Below, piece by piece: positions 36,748-48,819 of a stretch of 64,000 nucleotides of DNA. The stretch is taken from NCBI GenBank assembly GCA_008921705.1, contig VFFE01007186.1, positions 1,303,122 through 1,367,121 of the forward strand, read 5' to 3'. The notes under the pieces were generated by a model. It did no database searches, was not told where the DNA came from, and saw only the letters and a list, made by a program, of their open reading frames with translations. The translations under genes were made by a program, and so were the position numbers. Position 1 is the stretch's first letter. Each line of letters starts with the position of its first letter. Source of the stretch: Burhinus oedicnemus (lineage: Eukaryota; Chordata; Aves; Charadriiformes; Burhinidae).

Positions 36748-37483
36748 CTTGCACAAGTTCAGAAAAATATGTCTCTGAAAATAAGATGTGAAGAATTATA
36801 AGCTTACTGCTTTAGCTGGATGCACACTGTATTAAATAACTTATTAACCACTTACCGCATGAACCATGTGACTTTATCTGAATATCTGCCAAATAGATGT
36901 CAGGCCATTAGCTGCAGGCATTTAAGCATAGAACCCAATAAAGAAAAGAAATAGAAAATATTTTCCCTAGTTAACCCCAACATCTCATTTAACTTTTGGG
37001 TAATTTTACCTTTCTTTTTTTTTAAATGTCAGAGTGGCTGTATAGGCAACATTTGTGTTAATTAAGCAAAGAGTTAGTCCTACCCCATCCAGTACTTCAT
37101 CCTCTAACATCTCAAGCACTATCTTGGCAGGGGTGAGATATGCTTGGGAGGGGTGAGAGATGATCCTGGGTCTAGTACTTGCTAGATAGATAATTTTAAC
37201 TCCTAATTGACTGCAGGGAATAGAGAAGGCACAATTATTTCTGAATAAACAGGAAATAAAAGCAATAGCAGTATCTGGAAAAAAAAAAGCAAACCAAAAA
37301 CATACCAAAAACCTGCTTTATTTTTTTTTGCGGTTCCTTGGTTTGTTTGAAAGAGTGCAGGTATTTACCTTCAGCATAAAAAATTGTTGTACAGTAGCTG
37401 AAGGGAATTTATTTATTGCTGACTAAATTTCTGTCTTCTAAAAGTTTTACGACGCACTTTGTCTTCAGTGTTTCTTTTTACCG

Positions 37484-37852
37484 GTGAACTCTCCTCTGCG
37501 AAACTATCGTAGCTTTGGATCTCATATAGCTATATATAGTCTATTTCATGTCCTGTACAGGAAATTTCTTGAAAAACATGTAAACCTAAGAAATTTTAAT
37601 GGGTACTTTGCTCTATACCTGCAAACAGAGGAAGAAAATGGACTGGGGGAAAGGCATGCCATTTTACCTGAAGGGATATCAGGCATGAGAGAATTACAGC
37701 AGGGTCAGGTAGCAGAACCTCAGCAGATGGAAGGTCTCCAGCGGGTGGACTTGCTGTCTGTAGTTGGCATGGAGGCAAGTATTCCTGGGAGACCCAGAGG
37801 GCCTAAGGATCATGAGAGAATATGGATCATAGTATTGAGGATATTACTATAG
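37484..37852 (+). other. Unassigned 122-codon open frame
   Basis: The frame is open for 122 codons across sequence slightly richer in GC than its flanks. The C-terminal half is rich in Gln, Glu and Arg and reads like coding sequence by composition (for example RELQQGQVAEPQQMEGLQRV). I recognise no domain, splice sites or repeat family. It may be a remnant of an old transposon ORF or pseudogene, or chance. It is reported only because it is longer than most non-repeat frames here. Confidence 0.15.
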
Positions 37853-39699
37853 AATTGCTTGTTAAAAATGATGGGAGTTCATGTTAGGGAAGCAGACACA
37901 AATCAAGATAAGTTCCCTAAAAGCACTGTAACCACTGAAGTTCTTCAGAAGCAGAGATCTCTAGTAAGAACCACGACTTTCCCCTCCAACACACAAACAC
38001 TTTTTCCTTGCTCTCACGGGAAACAACAGCAGAAATAGCAATAAAAACCTTCTACTGGCATACACATTCAGAGTTTTATTGCTACTGCTGCTCATGCTCT
38101 GTGAGTGAGGAGAATGAAATAAGGACCTACACACCAGAACAGCATGGGATAAGCAGGCTGTACTGCTGAGCAAGTTTAACCTCACCTTCAGACATGGCAA
38201 ATTACAATACTGGATTTAAATGTATTTGCACCACACGATCCCTAAATAATAATGATAAGCTAAAGCTCTGTTATTTAATGTTATGTATAACCTTATCCTT
38301 TCCAATGCATTCATTAGTGTATAAACATAGTGATTATATCCCAAACATTTGCTGTGATGTTTGATGCTTTAATTTTAAATTGGGCACTATTCTATGTGAA
38401 TTAATCCCCAGATTGTTCTGCTCTTTATAAATGTTTTAATAATTTCAGAAGACTAATAGTATATAGAAATTGTCCCCCATTAGGGTAGAATTAATTATGA
38501 ATGTTATCAAGAAATATGTTCATTCTGCAGGGGTAAGTTGTTATTAGTTATTAGAGGCAAATTTCCAATGAACGCAGATATGTTGCTTTTCTAGCTGACA
38601 CTAACACTTGTGCAATGAAGGTTTCCCACTAGGTTACTGGGGTTGCTTTTTTGTTAACAGCCAGGGTTTTTTCACATTTTTCTACTATGTACTTTGCATT
38701 TTGGGACTTGCTTTTATTTTCTGCTGGTTCATAACTTAGAGCTTGCATGAAAATCAAGTTGATAATTCTTATTTTTCAATTCTATTCAGACACTTTCCTG
38801 GGCTTCTTATTATACTTAGGTCAAAGAAAGGGAAGGATATTCTCAGTATGTATTTAAATGATCTGAATTACACTTCTGAAAGCTATTGGATTTTCTTTTT
38901 TAAAAATATATTTTACTTCTAACTTTTGAACTTAATGCAAATTATGGTGTTTCATGTTTATCTGGAAGCAGTGTTTATCTGGAAACAGGAAGAAGTAATT
39001 TTTTCATAGATCTGGGTTGGAGGTATAAATTCATAGTTACTTCTTCGTTAAAATGTTATGAAGAGTATATGGGAAAAAAACCCCAAACTGGCACATGATA
39101 ACTATTGAAGATGCTTTCACTTTTACTTGAAATGACTCAAATGAATGAAGATTTTTATGATTATGGAACATGGTTTAGTATCCACAGATCTATGGGACTG
39201 ATTGCATTTGGTATGGGATTTTCCAATGAAGAGCAGAAAACATTCTTTCTAAAAGACTGGAAAACAAGGATAAAGAATAAGTACTTACAATGCGGACATC
39301 ATTTTTCCTGCTTTAACTTTCCCACAACTCCTTGACTTACTTTATAGTACTTTTATTTAGATTTCAGTTAAAATTTGAGTATCTGGATAAAGTAGACTTT
39401 TAAAGTTTGACAATCATTAATAGAATTGTTTGAATGTGTTCTCAGCAGCAGCCCTGTGTGAAGTTTGACTGTTTTCCATGCTTTCAAAACATATTGGCAA
39501 AGAAGTTTGAACTGGCAATCTTGTATATTCTATTTTTGTGGAACCTGGCAGAAATATGAATTTTGGTGTTCTTCTGAGTGGTATGAATAACTCTGCACAT
39601 CTCTGGAAGGTAATTTAGCATGAATGAATTCTTTGCCTTGATATTTATGAGTGCAGCTGTAGGCCATAACCTAAAGTCTGGAATAAATTTGCTGTGAAA

Positions 39700-40165
39700 G
39701 TGAAATACAACAAGAGTTTTATGAGTCCCAGATCATATAAAGTGTTTGCAAAATTAGAATGATTAAAGGATGATAAAGCACCAGGCTCAGATAAATTGTT
39801 CTGTGGCATGTCTGGGGAAATAGAAAAGTCGGTGCAGATATTTTTGATAACTCACTGAAGCTAATGAAGTAACAGAGGTGGCTACATGTGTTTCTTTCTA
39901 AAAGTTTAAGAAAGGATCTATGAAAGATTCAAAACTACTGACCTGAAGAGCATACAACAGTTAGAAGAATTATTTGAACGAAGCACATGAGATAGGATTA
40001 TGAGTCATTTAAAAGAATGGTGTATAACTCATAAGGGACATGACTAATTTGCTTGATTTCTTTTAATACTATATATTTACTAAATATGTGAACAAAGAGG
40101 TAGTTGTGGAAATAATTAATGTGGATTTCAGAAACTATTTTGTATGTCATTAGACAAAAGTGCAT
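39700..40165 (+). mobile_element. Decayed LINE reverse transcriptase (CR1/L2-like), palm region
   Basis: Translated with frame changes, the plus strand follows the order of a LINE reverse transcriptase. KDDKAPGSD (39766-39792) corresponds to the K.GKAPGPD block. IFDNSLK follows in another frame (IFN.SL block). FKKGSMKD and, in a neighbouring frame, QNY.P match FKKG...NYRP. TNLLDFF then TKYVNKEVVVEIINVDFRNYF matches NLLEFF...VD...D.VYLDF.KAF, with the motif A Asp at 40124-40126. Numerous stops and indels show great age. No motif C was found downstream. Confidence 0.6.
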
Positions 40166-42234
40166 TTCTATGCTGGCACTCTCAGTGTTTTGGCATGAGA
40201 ACTACAGGAAAGGGATTTTATGCAATAGCTAAAAACTGGGCCAGGGATACTAATCAGCTCTCTTTTTTATATGGAAACATAGGAACTTGGCACCTGAAGT
40301 GGGGTGAAAGGTGGCTCCCCAAATACTTCCGAGCTTCCACGTTCATTTAAAATGTTCCAGTCACAATTTCTCAGCTTTGCTATACAGTATGACATAAATT
40401 TAGAGACGGTTTTTAGTAAAGCTTTAATTTAATCTTGAGTAGGGGATTCTGTATGACTGTCCTGATTGGAGTCTTTTGCTACATCTATATTAATAAAATA
40501 AAAAAGATTAAGAGTTCATTCTCTTGCCTTGATTGCAAGTGATGTGGCACATCTCTCCATTCACATAAACCGTCTCCTTCCCCCAGGCAAAATGACCACT
40601 GTAAATCTACTTAAGAATAAGTTTCAGAATTTCCATGGAATTTCATTATATGGATTAATAAATTATGGGTGCCCATTAGATGAGGATATGTATGTGAATG
40701 GAAGACAGGCAAGAAGGGAGAACTGGATGGGGATTACTGTTTATTATATCAGAATGTTCCATAAGAGACTTCAGTAATATTATCTGCAAAGTTACGTTCT
40801 CAGAAACCAAGATTACTAGTACAGAATCCCTCACAACTTGGTATGTCAGTCTTATTATATTTAGATTTCTAGAAATACCTGATTCATACTAAAAATTCTA
40901 AAAAGCTTATTAAAGGCATAAACATAGTTTTAAAATAAGGTATTGCATGATTGAACTAATACTGTTGTTCCTCTACAGACAGTATGTAGTATTTGTGAAG
41001 CTGTATGAATGCATTCTGTTGACTGTAGCATGATAGAGATAAAAATATTTTTATATGTGTCAGTTCTTGTTTCTGTGACAGTTAAAATACTACAGAAAAT
41101 AATAATAAAAGTGTATATCAGGTAGCATTCCAGTGACTGGAGAGCATGTATTGTCTAATGATTAGAAAGATCCAGTCTAACCACGATGACTGGGGAAGAA
41201 GTAGGAGGATAGGGAATTCAATGAGGTATGTCAAATCCTATTAGTCTACATAATTTCCCCTTGCTGAATTCTGACAAGGCAGGACTGTTATTGGAACTGA
41301 GCAAATATTCATAGTAAATAATTCATTCAATTAACTTTTTTATAAGTATGTCAGCAAACAATTATTTTCTTTTGCAAATTTATTTTATTTTCCTTAAAAA
41401 TCTAAAGCTTATTACTCAATATATTCACATGTTGTTGCCCAGCAATGATTGGTCAAATAAAAGAAAATGTGCCAGTCTTGTTAATTCATTGGGTAAGTAT
41501 AATACAAGTTTATGACAAGAATATTAAGAAAACCAAATGTCTTATTTAGTTTTCTGTTGACTTCTTACAAATAACATGCCAATGAATCATAAGAAATACC
41601 TATGGGAGATGAGAAACAAAGTTGTATTCAAATAATTAGAATTATATCATTAAAATCACTAATCTTACAATAAATCATTTTCTTCTTTGTTTAAACAGTC
41701 ATTCAGTTAGTTTTTAACTGCATTTTAATGTGGTCCTTATCATACAAATTAAGCATTTTAATACATTCTGTCTTTTTTTCAAAATATTTTCTTACAGTTT
41801 TATTGTATTTCCCATGAAGTCTGAAAGGAGAAGAGAATTTCTGACTATTTCAATGTAGTGACAGATTAGGTTTAAAATTCCATTTCTTGCTTATGCCGTA
41901 ATCCTATAGCAAGCAGATATGCAGTGGTGGTGGGTTTGATTTGACACCTCTTACTCTTGGCTGAAATTTGCCTCTTGAAAGTTAACAAGTCTCTCATTTG
42001 ACCCCACAGTGATCTGTTATTCATATATTAGCTGACAATCTGTGAATAAACATTATCTGTTCTTAAATCATCTCTAAAGAGGTGGGGGGACTGGCATTAC
42101 GTTTTTGTTACCTGCTACAGTTTCATTTCATTTAAGTTTGAGTTTTTTTCCCTTCACAGGGTACTGAAAGATGTTTGCCAGTGAGAGCATGGTAAGAGAT
42201 CAAGAGCCCAGATGACTGATCTTGAATAAAGCAG
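40166..42234. other. AT-rich DNA, no gene supported
   Basis: Part of 40166-40350 could be further LINE remnant, but no motif supports it. The remainder is unique AT-rich DNA with no recognisable gene or repeat. Confidence 0.4.
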
Positions 42235-42400
42235 AAACAAATTGATAACAGCGAGCAGCAGAGATAGTAACTAGCTGCAAAACAAGAGGTCATGGTCTGA
42301 GGTTAAAGGGGGTAGTAGCTGACAGGCAACTTAAACAGGCTGTCTTTATATAAAGACAAATTCAAATACAGAGCAAAGCGGTGAGAAACTGTAGAAAAGC
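42235..42400 (+). mobile_element. Possible CR1-like 3' ORF2 remnant
   Basis: CAAAACAAGAGGTCATGGTC followed by TGAGGTTAAAGGGGG resembles the CR1 ORF2 phrase for TRGNGLKL. The later stretch GCAAAGCGGTGAGAAACTGT resembles the RV..HWN region of older LINEs. The match is short and degraded, and no 3' octamer tail was found. Confidence 0.35.
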
Positions 42401-43551
42401 AACTACAGCCATGAACTGGGGAGAAGAAAAAAAGGCATGTTTCATAAACGGAATCGTAATTATGGTCAAGAGGAAAGCCAGTGGCTAATCAAATCTCCTG
42501 ACTTTTCGTTCAAATCCAAGTTAAGGCTCAGAATCATAAAAGGGAGAAAAACTAAAATTAGCTATCAAAAAATTACTCTACCCCACTGTCTGGAGTATAA
42601 TCTGAGACTCACATGCTTTTCTTTTAATATTTTTGGTTTGATTGGTTTTTTAAGACAATTTCTCCTACTCAGTTTAGATTCATTTTTAGACTACACTGCA
42701 TTTCAGATTAAACTTTAGCTTCCGATTGTTTATAGGTGCTATAAGTTTGATTTTAGGAACAGTCTTCCATCTGCCCAATCTGTATCAGCAACAGTTTTTC
42801 AGTTTTATTATAAGGTACCATGCTCTAGTTGGAAATCTCATACGTCATCAGAGAGTTTATGGACAGGCAGTGATGCTCAGAAGACAAGAAACATTGAATC
42901 ACATGGAAATGTTAGGTGTAGTAGGTGGGATTTTAGCTTTTAGCATTTTCTGTCGATTTCCTTTATGTGAATGGAAGCATACTTCCACACAAACTGAAGG
43001 TAGATACGACTTACCTTCATTGATTTCATATGGAATTTAGGAACCGTTCTAGACAAACTGAAATCTTCTCTGACTTCCCAGCACTTGTTGACTAAAAATA
43101 TTTCTCTAAAATAAAGCCTAGATTGTGTACTGAGCTTATATGGAATTTAACCCCTGTTTCCTCAGAAAAGTTTTTACACATTGCACATAAATTAATGACC
43201 ATACGACTTTTCTCCACCGTTCTGTAACAATTTACTAGAATTGGTATGATCAAGAGGCTAGATGGGTTAAATCATATGTGAACCATAGCTGCAAATGAAG
43301 AAAGTATGAAAAATTGTGTACATTAAAACATGTGACACAACAACTAAATTATTATCATCTGAACAGTTATGATACGAGAACAGAAGTAGGAAAGATAAAC
43401 CAGGTAAGTTTATTTTTAATACTTTTTTTTTTATTTTGTGTCACACTGGTCATAAATCAGCAAGAAAATTATCACTATAAGTTTTGTTGTATTCATAACA
43501 CATAATGAATAATGTTATCCATATTACTCTTTTTAGCTACCAAGGTTGACA

Positions 43552-43603
43552 CAGTGCTACTTCAGTGCTACCAGTGTTACCAGTGTTAACATAATGCTAC
43601 TGG
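43552..43603. repeat. Degenerate 9-11 base tandem array
   Basis: Units CAGTGCTAC, CAGTGCTAC, CAGTGTTAC, CAGTGTTAA and AATGCTAC lie end to end with small insertions, giving about five copies. Confidence 0.65.
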
Positions 43604-46080
43604 AGTTCTCAGGTAAGAAGAGTAAGTTTTAAAGCTAATATAGTGATGTGTTAACAGATCCATATAGTAGACTACAAATTCACTCATCTCTCTGGCTTGT
43701 GTCTCTTGTTCTGCATGATTACAGGACATTGAGTACTGAATCAGAGTGCAATCTAGGAATTTTTTTTTTTTTCCCCCTCTGTCTGAACTATCTTCCTCTC
43801 AGGAAATCAGTAAAAGAAAATGGAATAGGTGTTTGTGTTGTTTGAGATGTATTTAAGTAGAATTGGAGATAAAATGTTTAAAAATCCTCGGTCAGCCATT
43901 TGTAGTGAATGCAAATACAGTGGTTGTACCTATCTGTTCTCATCAGAGCTTGAGGGTCCAATAAGAGGAAAGAGGAGAATCTTCTAAATAACTAGAATTC
44001 TTCATTTGAAGAAAGCCTAGAAAAAAGGGGTTGAAGAAAACACAACAAACTGGTGTAAGAAGAAAGAGGCAGCACTAAAATAATTTCCTAGTTTACACTT
44101 AGAGTAATTACCTTCGAGTAATTACATTCATGTAATGTAGCTATGGTTAAGAGCTGAGAGAGTCTCACATTTGATATATGGCAAAAGCATTTCCATGTCA
44201 AACCATGAACAATTTATGTTTCTCTATATTTATCTTAGACTCATCAGATGGAAATGGTAAAGAAATCTACAGCTGAGAAAAAAATCAAGCCAATTATTAG
44301 AAATCTTCATTATAATTTTCATTAGTAAAATCAGGGTATTCGATTTACACTGTTTGGCGATCTGTTGTTTTTTCCTATTTGTCTGTATATAAAATTTCAT
44401 AATGGTTGTATTTAGAATGCATGTTCTTACTCACACTAGAAGTATTTTAGTCAGGAAGAATTTCAAAATTCATTTTCCCATTTGAAAAGTTTTAGTTATC
44501 CAATCACAGACAAAAATAACATCGTATAATTCAGAGGACCAATCAAATGCAGAGAATAGTGAATCAATTCTATTCTGTCAAAAGAGACAGATACAAAACA
44601 TACTTCAATATCAACACAAAAATTGAATCGGGTAGCATAATACACTCAGTGATTTTTTTTTTAAATTAATAGAAACATTGGTATAATTCAGGGTGCTTTA
44701 AGAAGAATGAAGGACTAAATTTACAGCAAACATTAGTCAGCAAATCTTTCTACTTTTAATTTTTAACTTTGAGTTGATGGAATTACCATATGTCTCATTT
44801 CTGATGTTTTGTTTCAGAAGAGTGCGACTGACTACATGAACATGATTGTGGAACGACAGTATCACAGCAGTTATTATTCAGGCAGAATGAATTTGCATTG
44901 AAGTAAAGACACTGAGATTGTAAGGGAGTTTCCATAAGTGTCTCAGCTCTGGGTTGCTGTTAAATATGCACTCCTACTTTCATTGGGTTTTTTTCTTTGT
45001 TTTTCTGTGAATCAGTTTTATTCCTCTGAAGTGCCAATATTCATCCAGCTCTGCCTTCTTTTTGATGCCTACTCAGTCCTCTTAAGAAAAGACCTCTGAA
45101 AAAGAAAATTTGTGAAAGAAAAAAAAAAACATTTTGGCTCTTACTGAGTAATTTTATTACTCACACCACATCATGCCCTCATGCCACAATTAGACTTCTA
45201 GCATGTGGAACTCTCATAAAGACACAATGACCAAATATTACATTTCTTGAGTTTTTAAGCGAGACCTTAATATGGACTTGATATGGACTGAATGTTTTGG
45301 GTTTGGATTATGCCAGCAATAAATAACTAAAAAATTAATGTTTCTTTCTGTCGAGTAGTTATATAGACTATGGGGTGTCTACACATGGAGTAGTGCTATG
45401 TGAAATTGTTAGTACATGTAAAGGAAGGCTGTAGGTACTTCTGAGAGCGAAACAGGTTATAAGAAATAAAATTTTAAGTTTTTCCTTTAATCTCTTCAGT
45501 GATTAAAAACAAATCTCTGCATATTTCTGCAAATGAGGATATTAAGCTAAATAAATGAACTATAAAGTGTGTTAGCAAAAAACTTTGTTCATTAATTTGA
45601 ATGGGTAAAATAAATCTAATGTACATTAACAAATGATGGCTTTATGGCTCATTTTCTAAAGTCTGAATTAGAAAGTGAAGCAACCATGAATTGCCTGCCC
45701 CTCTGGTGAACAAGATCCACAGAACTTGTACAACAAATGCCTGGAAGGCTTACCCTTCATCATGACCCAGAATGTGTCCTGAAGTCCCAGGATGAAAACT
45801 GAGATGGGTCTGCCCTTGACCCCTAGCTCCCAACACTTCATTTTCAAAAAGCTGAGCATCATTCAACAGAGTTGGTGGGAAACATAAGCTTTCCGTGTGA
45901 GGCAGCTGACAGTGCTGCTGAAGCGAACATAACGTTCAGCATGAGATCAATAACTCATGGTCTCCTTCTGAATGGGATTGCTTTTCTTTTGTGCATGTAA
46001 GGGGAGCCTGGGGCTGAGCTAGTTACTGCGTCGGAGTGATTGAATGCAGAGGAATGAATGGGCAGTAAAACAGAGCTTGC

Positions 46081-46148
46081 CTGCTCTCCCCCTTCCCCAT
46101 TCCCCCTTCTCTTTTCCTTTCTTTTCTTTGCTTTTTCTTTTGTTTCAG
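46081..46148 (+). promoter_or_regulatory. Polypyrimidine tract with splice-acceptor-like CAG
   Basis: Nearly continuous C/T for more than 60 bases ends in TTTTGTTTCAG|G (CAG at 46146-46148). This matches a strong vertebrate 3' splice site on the plus strand. A real exon would begin at 46149. Confidence 0.35.
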
Positions 46149-46557
46149 GTCCAGTGTCAGGAGAGGGGGAGAGGGACAGGTTCAGCTTGGACCGTCAATG
46201 TGCCCTGGAGTGCTCTCGGCTGACACAGTGAACGTTGTTAAGCGGGGTCGTTGTGCCTTGGGTGCCCGCCGCGTCGCCGGTTTCCCCACCACCATGTTGA
46301 TCTGCTACCGTGGGGAGGTCAGCACTCAAACCCAGAGGGAGCCTGAGGAGACAAGCTAGAGTGACTGACCTTTCTTTAGGGCACTTGCTCAGTGCATGAT
46401 ACTGACCTAAACTCCTCCTTAACCGAGGAATTAGTATCTTTTACTAGGGAAGCAAAATGGTAGCCAGTGTGGAACTTAAAATTTCCTACAGCAACTTCTA
46501 TACAGGCTTTTGATATCTGGGTAGGTGTAACTTATACGACAAAGGAGATACAACAGA
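46149..46557 (+). other. CpG-rich block, candidate exon or leader
   Basis: About eleven CpG occur within roughly 120 bases (46190-46310) in an otherwise CpG-poor, AT-rich region and outside any recognised repeat. It follows a strong acceptor-like tract. Donor-like sites downstream are GG|GTAGGT near 46520 and GAA|GTAAGT near 46557. This is the most exon-like non-repeat sequence in the window, perhaps an alternative leader exon or small CpG promoter. Host identity is unknown. Confidence 0.3.
46198..46359 (+). CDS. Small candidate ORF (53 codons) in the CpG-rich block
   Basis: The frame is open from 46069 through the pyrimidine tract to TAG 46357-46359. The first ATG is at 46198 in weak context. 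A second, better ATG lies at 46294 (CCACCACCATG, A at -3) and would give 21 residues beginning MLICYRGEV. The middle of the longer version is Arg-rich (VVKRGRCALGARRVAG). No signal peptide, transmembrane segment or known domain was recognised. If this is an exon of a larger gene the stop would end it, so it could be an upstream ORF in a leader or a short alternative terminus. Chance remains possible, although the CpG density and acceptor make the region stand out. Confidence 0.22.
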   Translation: MCPGVLSADTVNVVKRGRCALGARRVAGFPTTMLICYRGEVSTQTQREPEETS

Positions 46558-47984
46558 AGTAAGTATAGGAGGACAGGGTTAATGTATGCTTCCCAATGCT
46601 GCCTCCTACTTTCTCATTTGTTAAAGTATGTTCTCTTTAATTTGCATTGATAAGCATGCAATGGGTGCAAGTAGCCAGGAGTACCTATGCTTCTCATTCA
46701 TCTTCAAGATGCCAAAGCAAATAGAGTCATTTTTTGAACTTCATACAGGATGTCACTGATGTAGGGAAGCACAGTCTTTTGGAGAGACCACAGTATTTCT
46801 GTAATGGGGACGCTAGTGTGTTTCAGTTTGATTACGTGTTGAATGCAGAACTTCCATGACTTTCAAGTGGGATTTTGCATTTTTCTCAGCTTTATCTGAT
46901 TTTCATTTGACCAAACTATTGATTAAAAAGAAAAATATATTTAAGTATAGCGTAAGATTGTAAACATTGCTGACCTTTTATTTTATCACCACTTGGAGTG
47001 TTCACTGTTGGCACTTTTTTAAAATGTCCATTCTAACACGACCACCTAATTCCACTATAAACAGATTGAATGCTGCTGTAGAGGAAAAGGTTTGGTTTTC
47101 TTCTTCTTTTGTCATTGATTTTACTAATTCTGACTCTGCCTAATAGAAGTGGCAAAGGAAGAGAGCTCTTTGACATCACACCTCTTTGCCCAGCAGGCTT
47201 TCTTAAGCTTGCCCAACTAGTTAATCAAAAACATTTGACATTGGTCACAGAGTAATGGTCACCTAAATGTATTGCTTGGTTACTAGTTTATACACTTGAA
47301 GTTTAAAGTACCAGCATTTTTAAGACAAAAAACAACCTCTTGGTATCACTATTTGCAAGTCTCAAGAGCTGGTTATTTTCTGTTGGTGTTCTTGTTAAAT
47401 TTTTTAAAAGAGCTGTATTATACACTGATATGTAGTGAAAGGTGATTGGTCTTGCATTCTGCTCTTAGAGCAAATTTGGAACAACATCAATTTTGATATA
47501 GTTTTATTTGTACTAATTTGGAGGTAAAAATCCTCCAAATATATCTTTTCAGAAGGAAAAAAAAAAAGATGTAAAATACAACTATATGATTTATAAAGAC
47601 TACTTTTAAAACAAAGAAATAAAAACTATATTTGAAAAGGGTTGAATGTCTTGTTTACCCTCTTTTTCTTCCTTCTGTACAGTGAAGGAGGGTAGCATTG
47701 AAAATGACCAGAATTAGCCAAATTATTTCTACTTGTGTCAAAAATATATAAAGTTGCACATGGAAGTAGGTCAGAAATCAGTACAGTGATTGTTCAGGAT
47801 CTGGAGAAAGGGCTTTTACAGAATCCCAACCTCAAATTCACTCTTTTAGGGGTGAAGGAGAAATAACATAGTAAGAAAGATTTGAGAAGAATTGAAACTT
47901 TTTTACATACATTATATTTATAAAATTATCTTTGCATAATTAATTACTCCTGTCTCCTCCCTCTTCCTACCCAAACCCTTAGCA

Positions 47985-48040
47985 TAAAAGAAAAACAAAG
48001 AACGCAAAACAAACAAGCAAAGAAAAAAAACCCAACCCAC
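47985..48040. repeat. A-rich tract with C interruptions
   Basis: AAAAC, AAAG and CAAACAAG units ending in AAACCCAACCC. Confidence 0.8.
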
Positions 48041-48748
48041 AATGCATTTCACTCTTGCAATGACCAAAATTTAACTAATGGCAGAAAGATCTTAGCAGAC
48101 TCTCTGCAGAACAGATACAGGATATTTATCTTATTATAACTGAGGGAAGGGTTCCCAGTTCTTCAGGGAGGGACAGAGGAAAATCTCATTAATGAAAAAT
48201 ATATATTACAAAACAATCTATAAGAGACAGACGTAAAGTTAATTAATATGGTTATCTAGATTCTCCCACAAAACACACCTGAGGACTAGCGCGATTTCAT
48301 TTATTTACTTTAGTCATTCTCTTTACAGAGTATCCAAGGGTGAACAAATCATTAGCAGTCACGAGTCAGCAGAGACTATATCTTCTATTCCAAACCTGAA
48401 CAGAATAGTGCGGCTGGTATGTGGCAGGGAGAGCAGAGGGGAAGAGACTGCTGAGATGGCCAGGTCACTTCATCTACTGCACATTCACACTGAGGGCAGC
48501 AGAAGTTACAAATGTGCAATCCATAATCTGATTAATACTAGGGAGTCTAGAAAGAAGATGATGAGAGGGCAGAACTCCTTCAGCTTAATTTTAGAAAGGA
48601 CCTCTTACCCCTTTGAGTGGTGCTAATCGTGTTTAGCAACAGAGCTGAGGTCTGGACTTCAGCACTTCCTTTCAAAACAATGATGACAGCTTCACAGTCC
48701 TCATTTTTCCCTTGTGGTTTTTTCTGATCCTCTTTATCAAAACAGGGT

Positions 48749-48819
48749 CTTTTGGTTTTGGTGGTTTTGTTTGTCTGTTTGTTTCTTTTGTTGTTGTTGT
48801 TGTGTTTTGTTTTTTTTTA
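48749..48819. repeat. T/G-rich tract including (GTT)n
   Basis: GGTTTT units, then TTTGTC, then four or five GTT units and poly-T. It is the reverse-complement type of the A/C-rich tracts elsewhere in the window. Confidence 0.8.

Larger units (their letters stand above)
32061..39699. other. Long AT-rich stretch, no gene seen
   Basis: This 7.6 kb holds low-complexity tracts (32717-32796, 34954-34983, 36731-36747) and one 122-codon frame (37484-37852) of unknown nature. 38220-38520 is AT-rich, with ATTA/TAAT cores resembling conserved non-coding DNA. No classified repeat or exon was recognised. Confidence 0.45.
42401..46148. other. AT-rich DNA, no gene supported
   Basis: It contains the small tandem array at 43552-43603 and a 64-codon minus-strand frame at 45668-45862 of unknown nature. 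46081-46148 is a long pyrimidine tract that leads into the CpG-rich block. Confidence 0.4.

Noticed and set aside
40380..40440. TTTAGTAAAGCTTTAATTTA, considered as a second reverse transcriptase motif A (FSKA)
   Set aside because: There are no neighbouring LINE motifs, and the DNA phrase is AT-rich enough to arise by chance.
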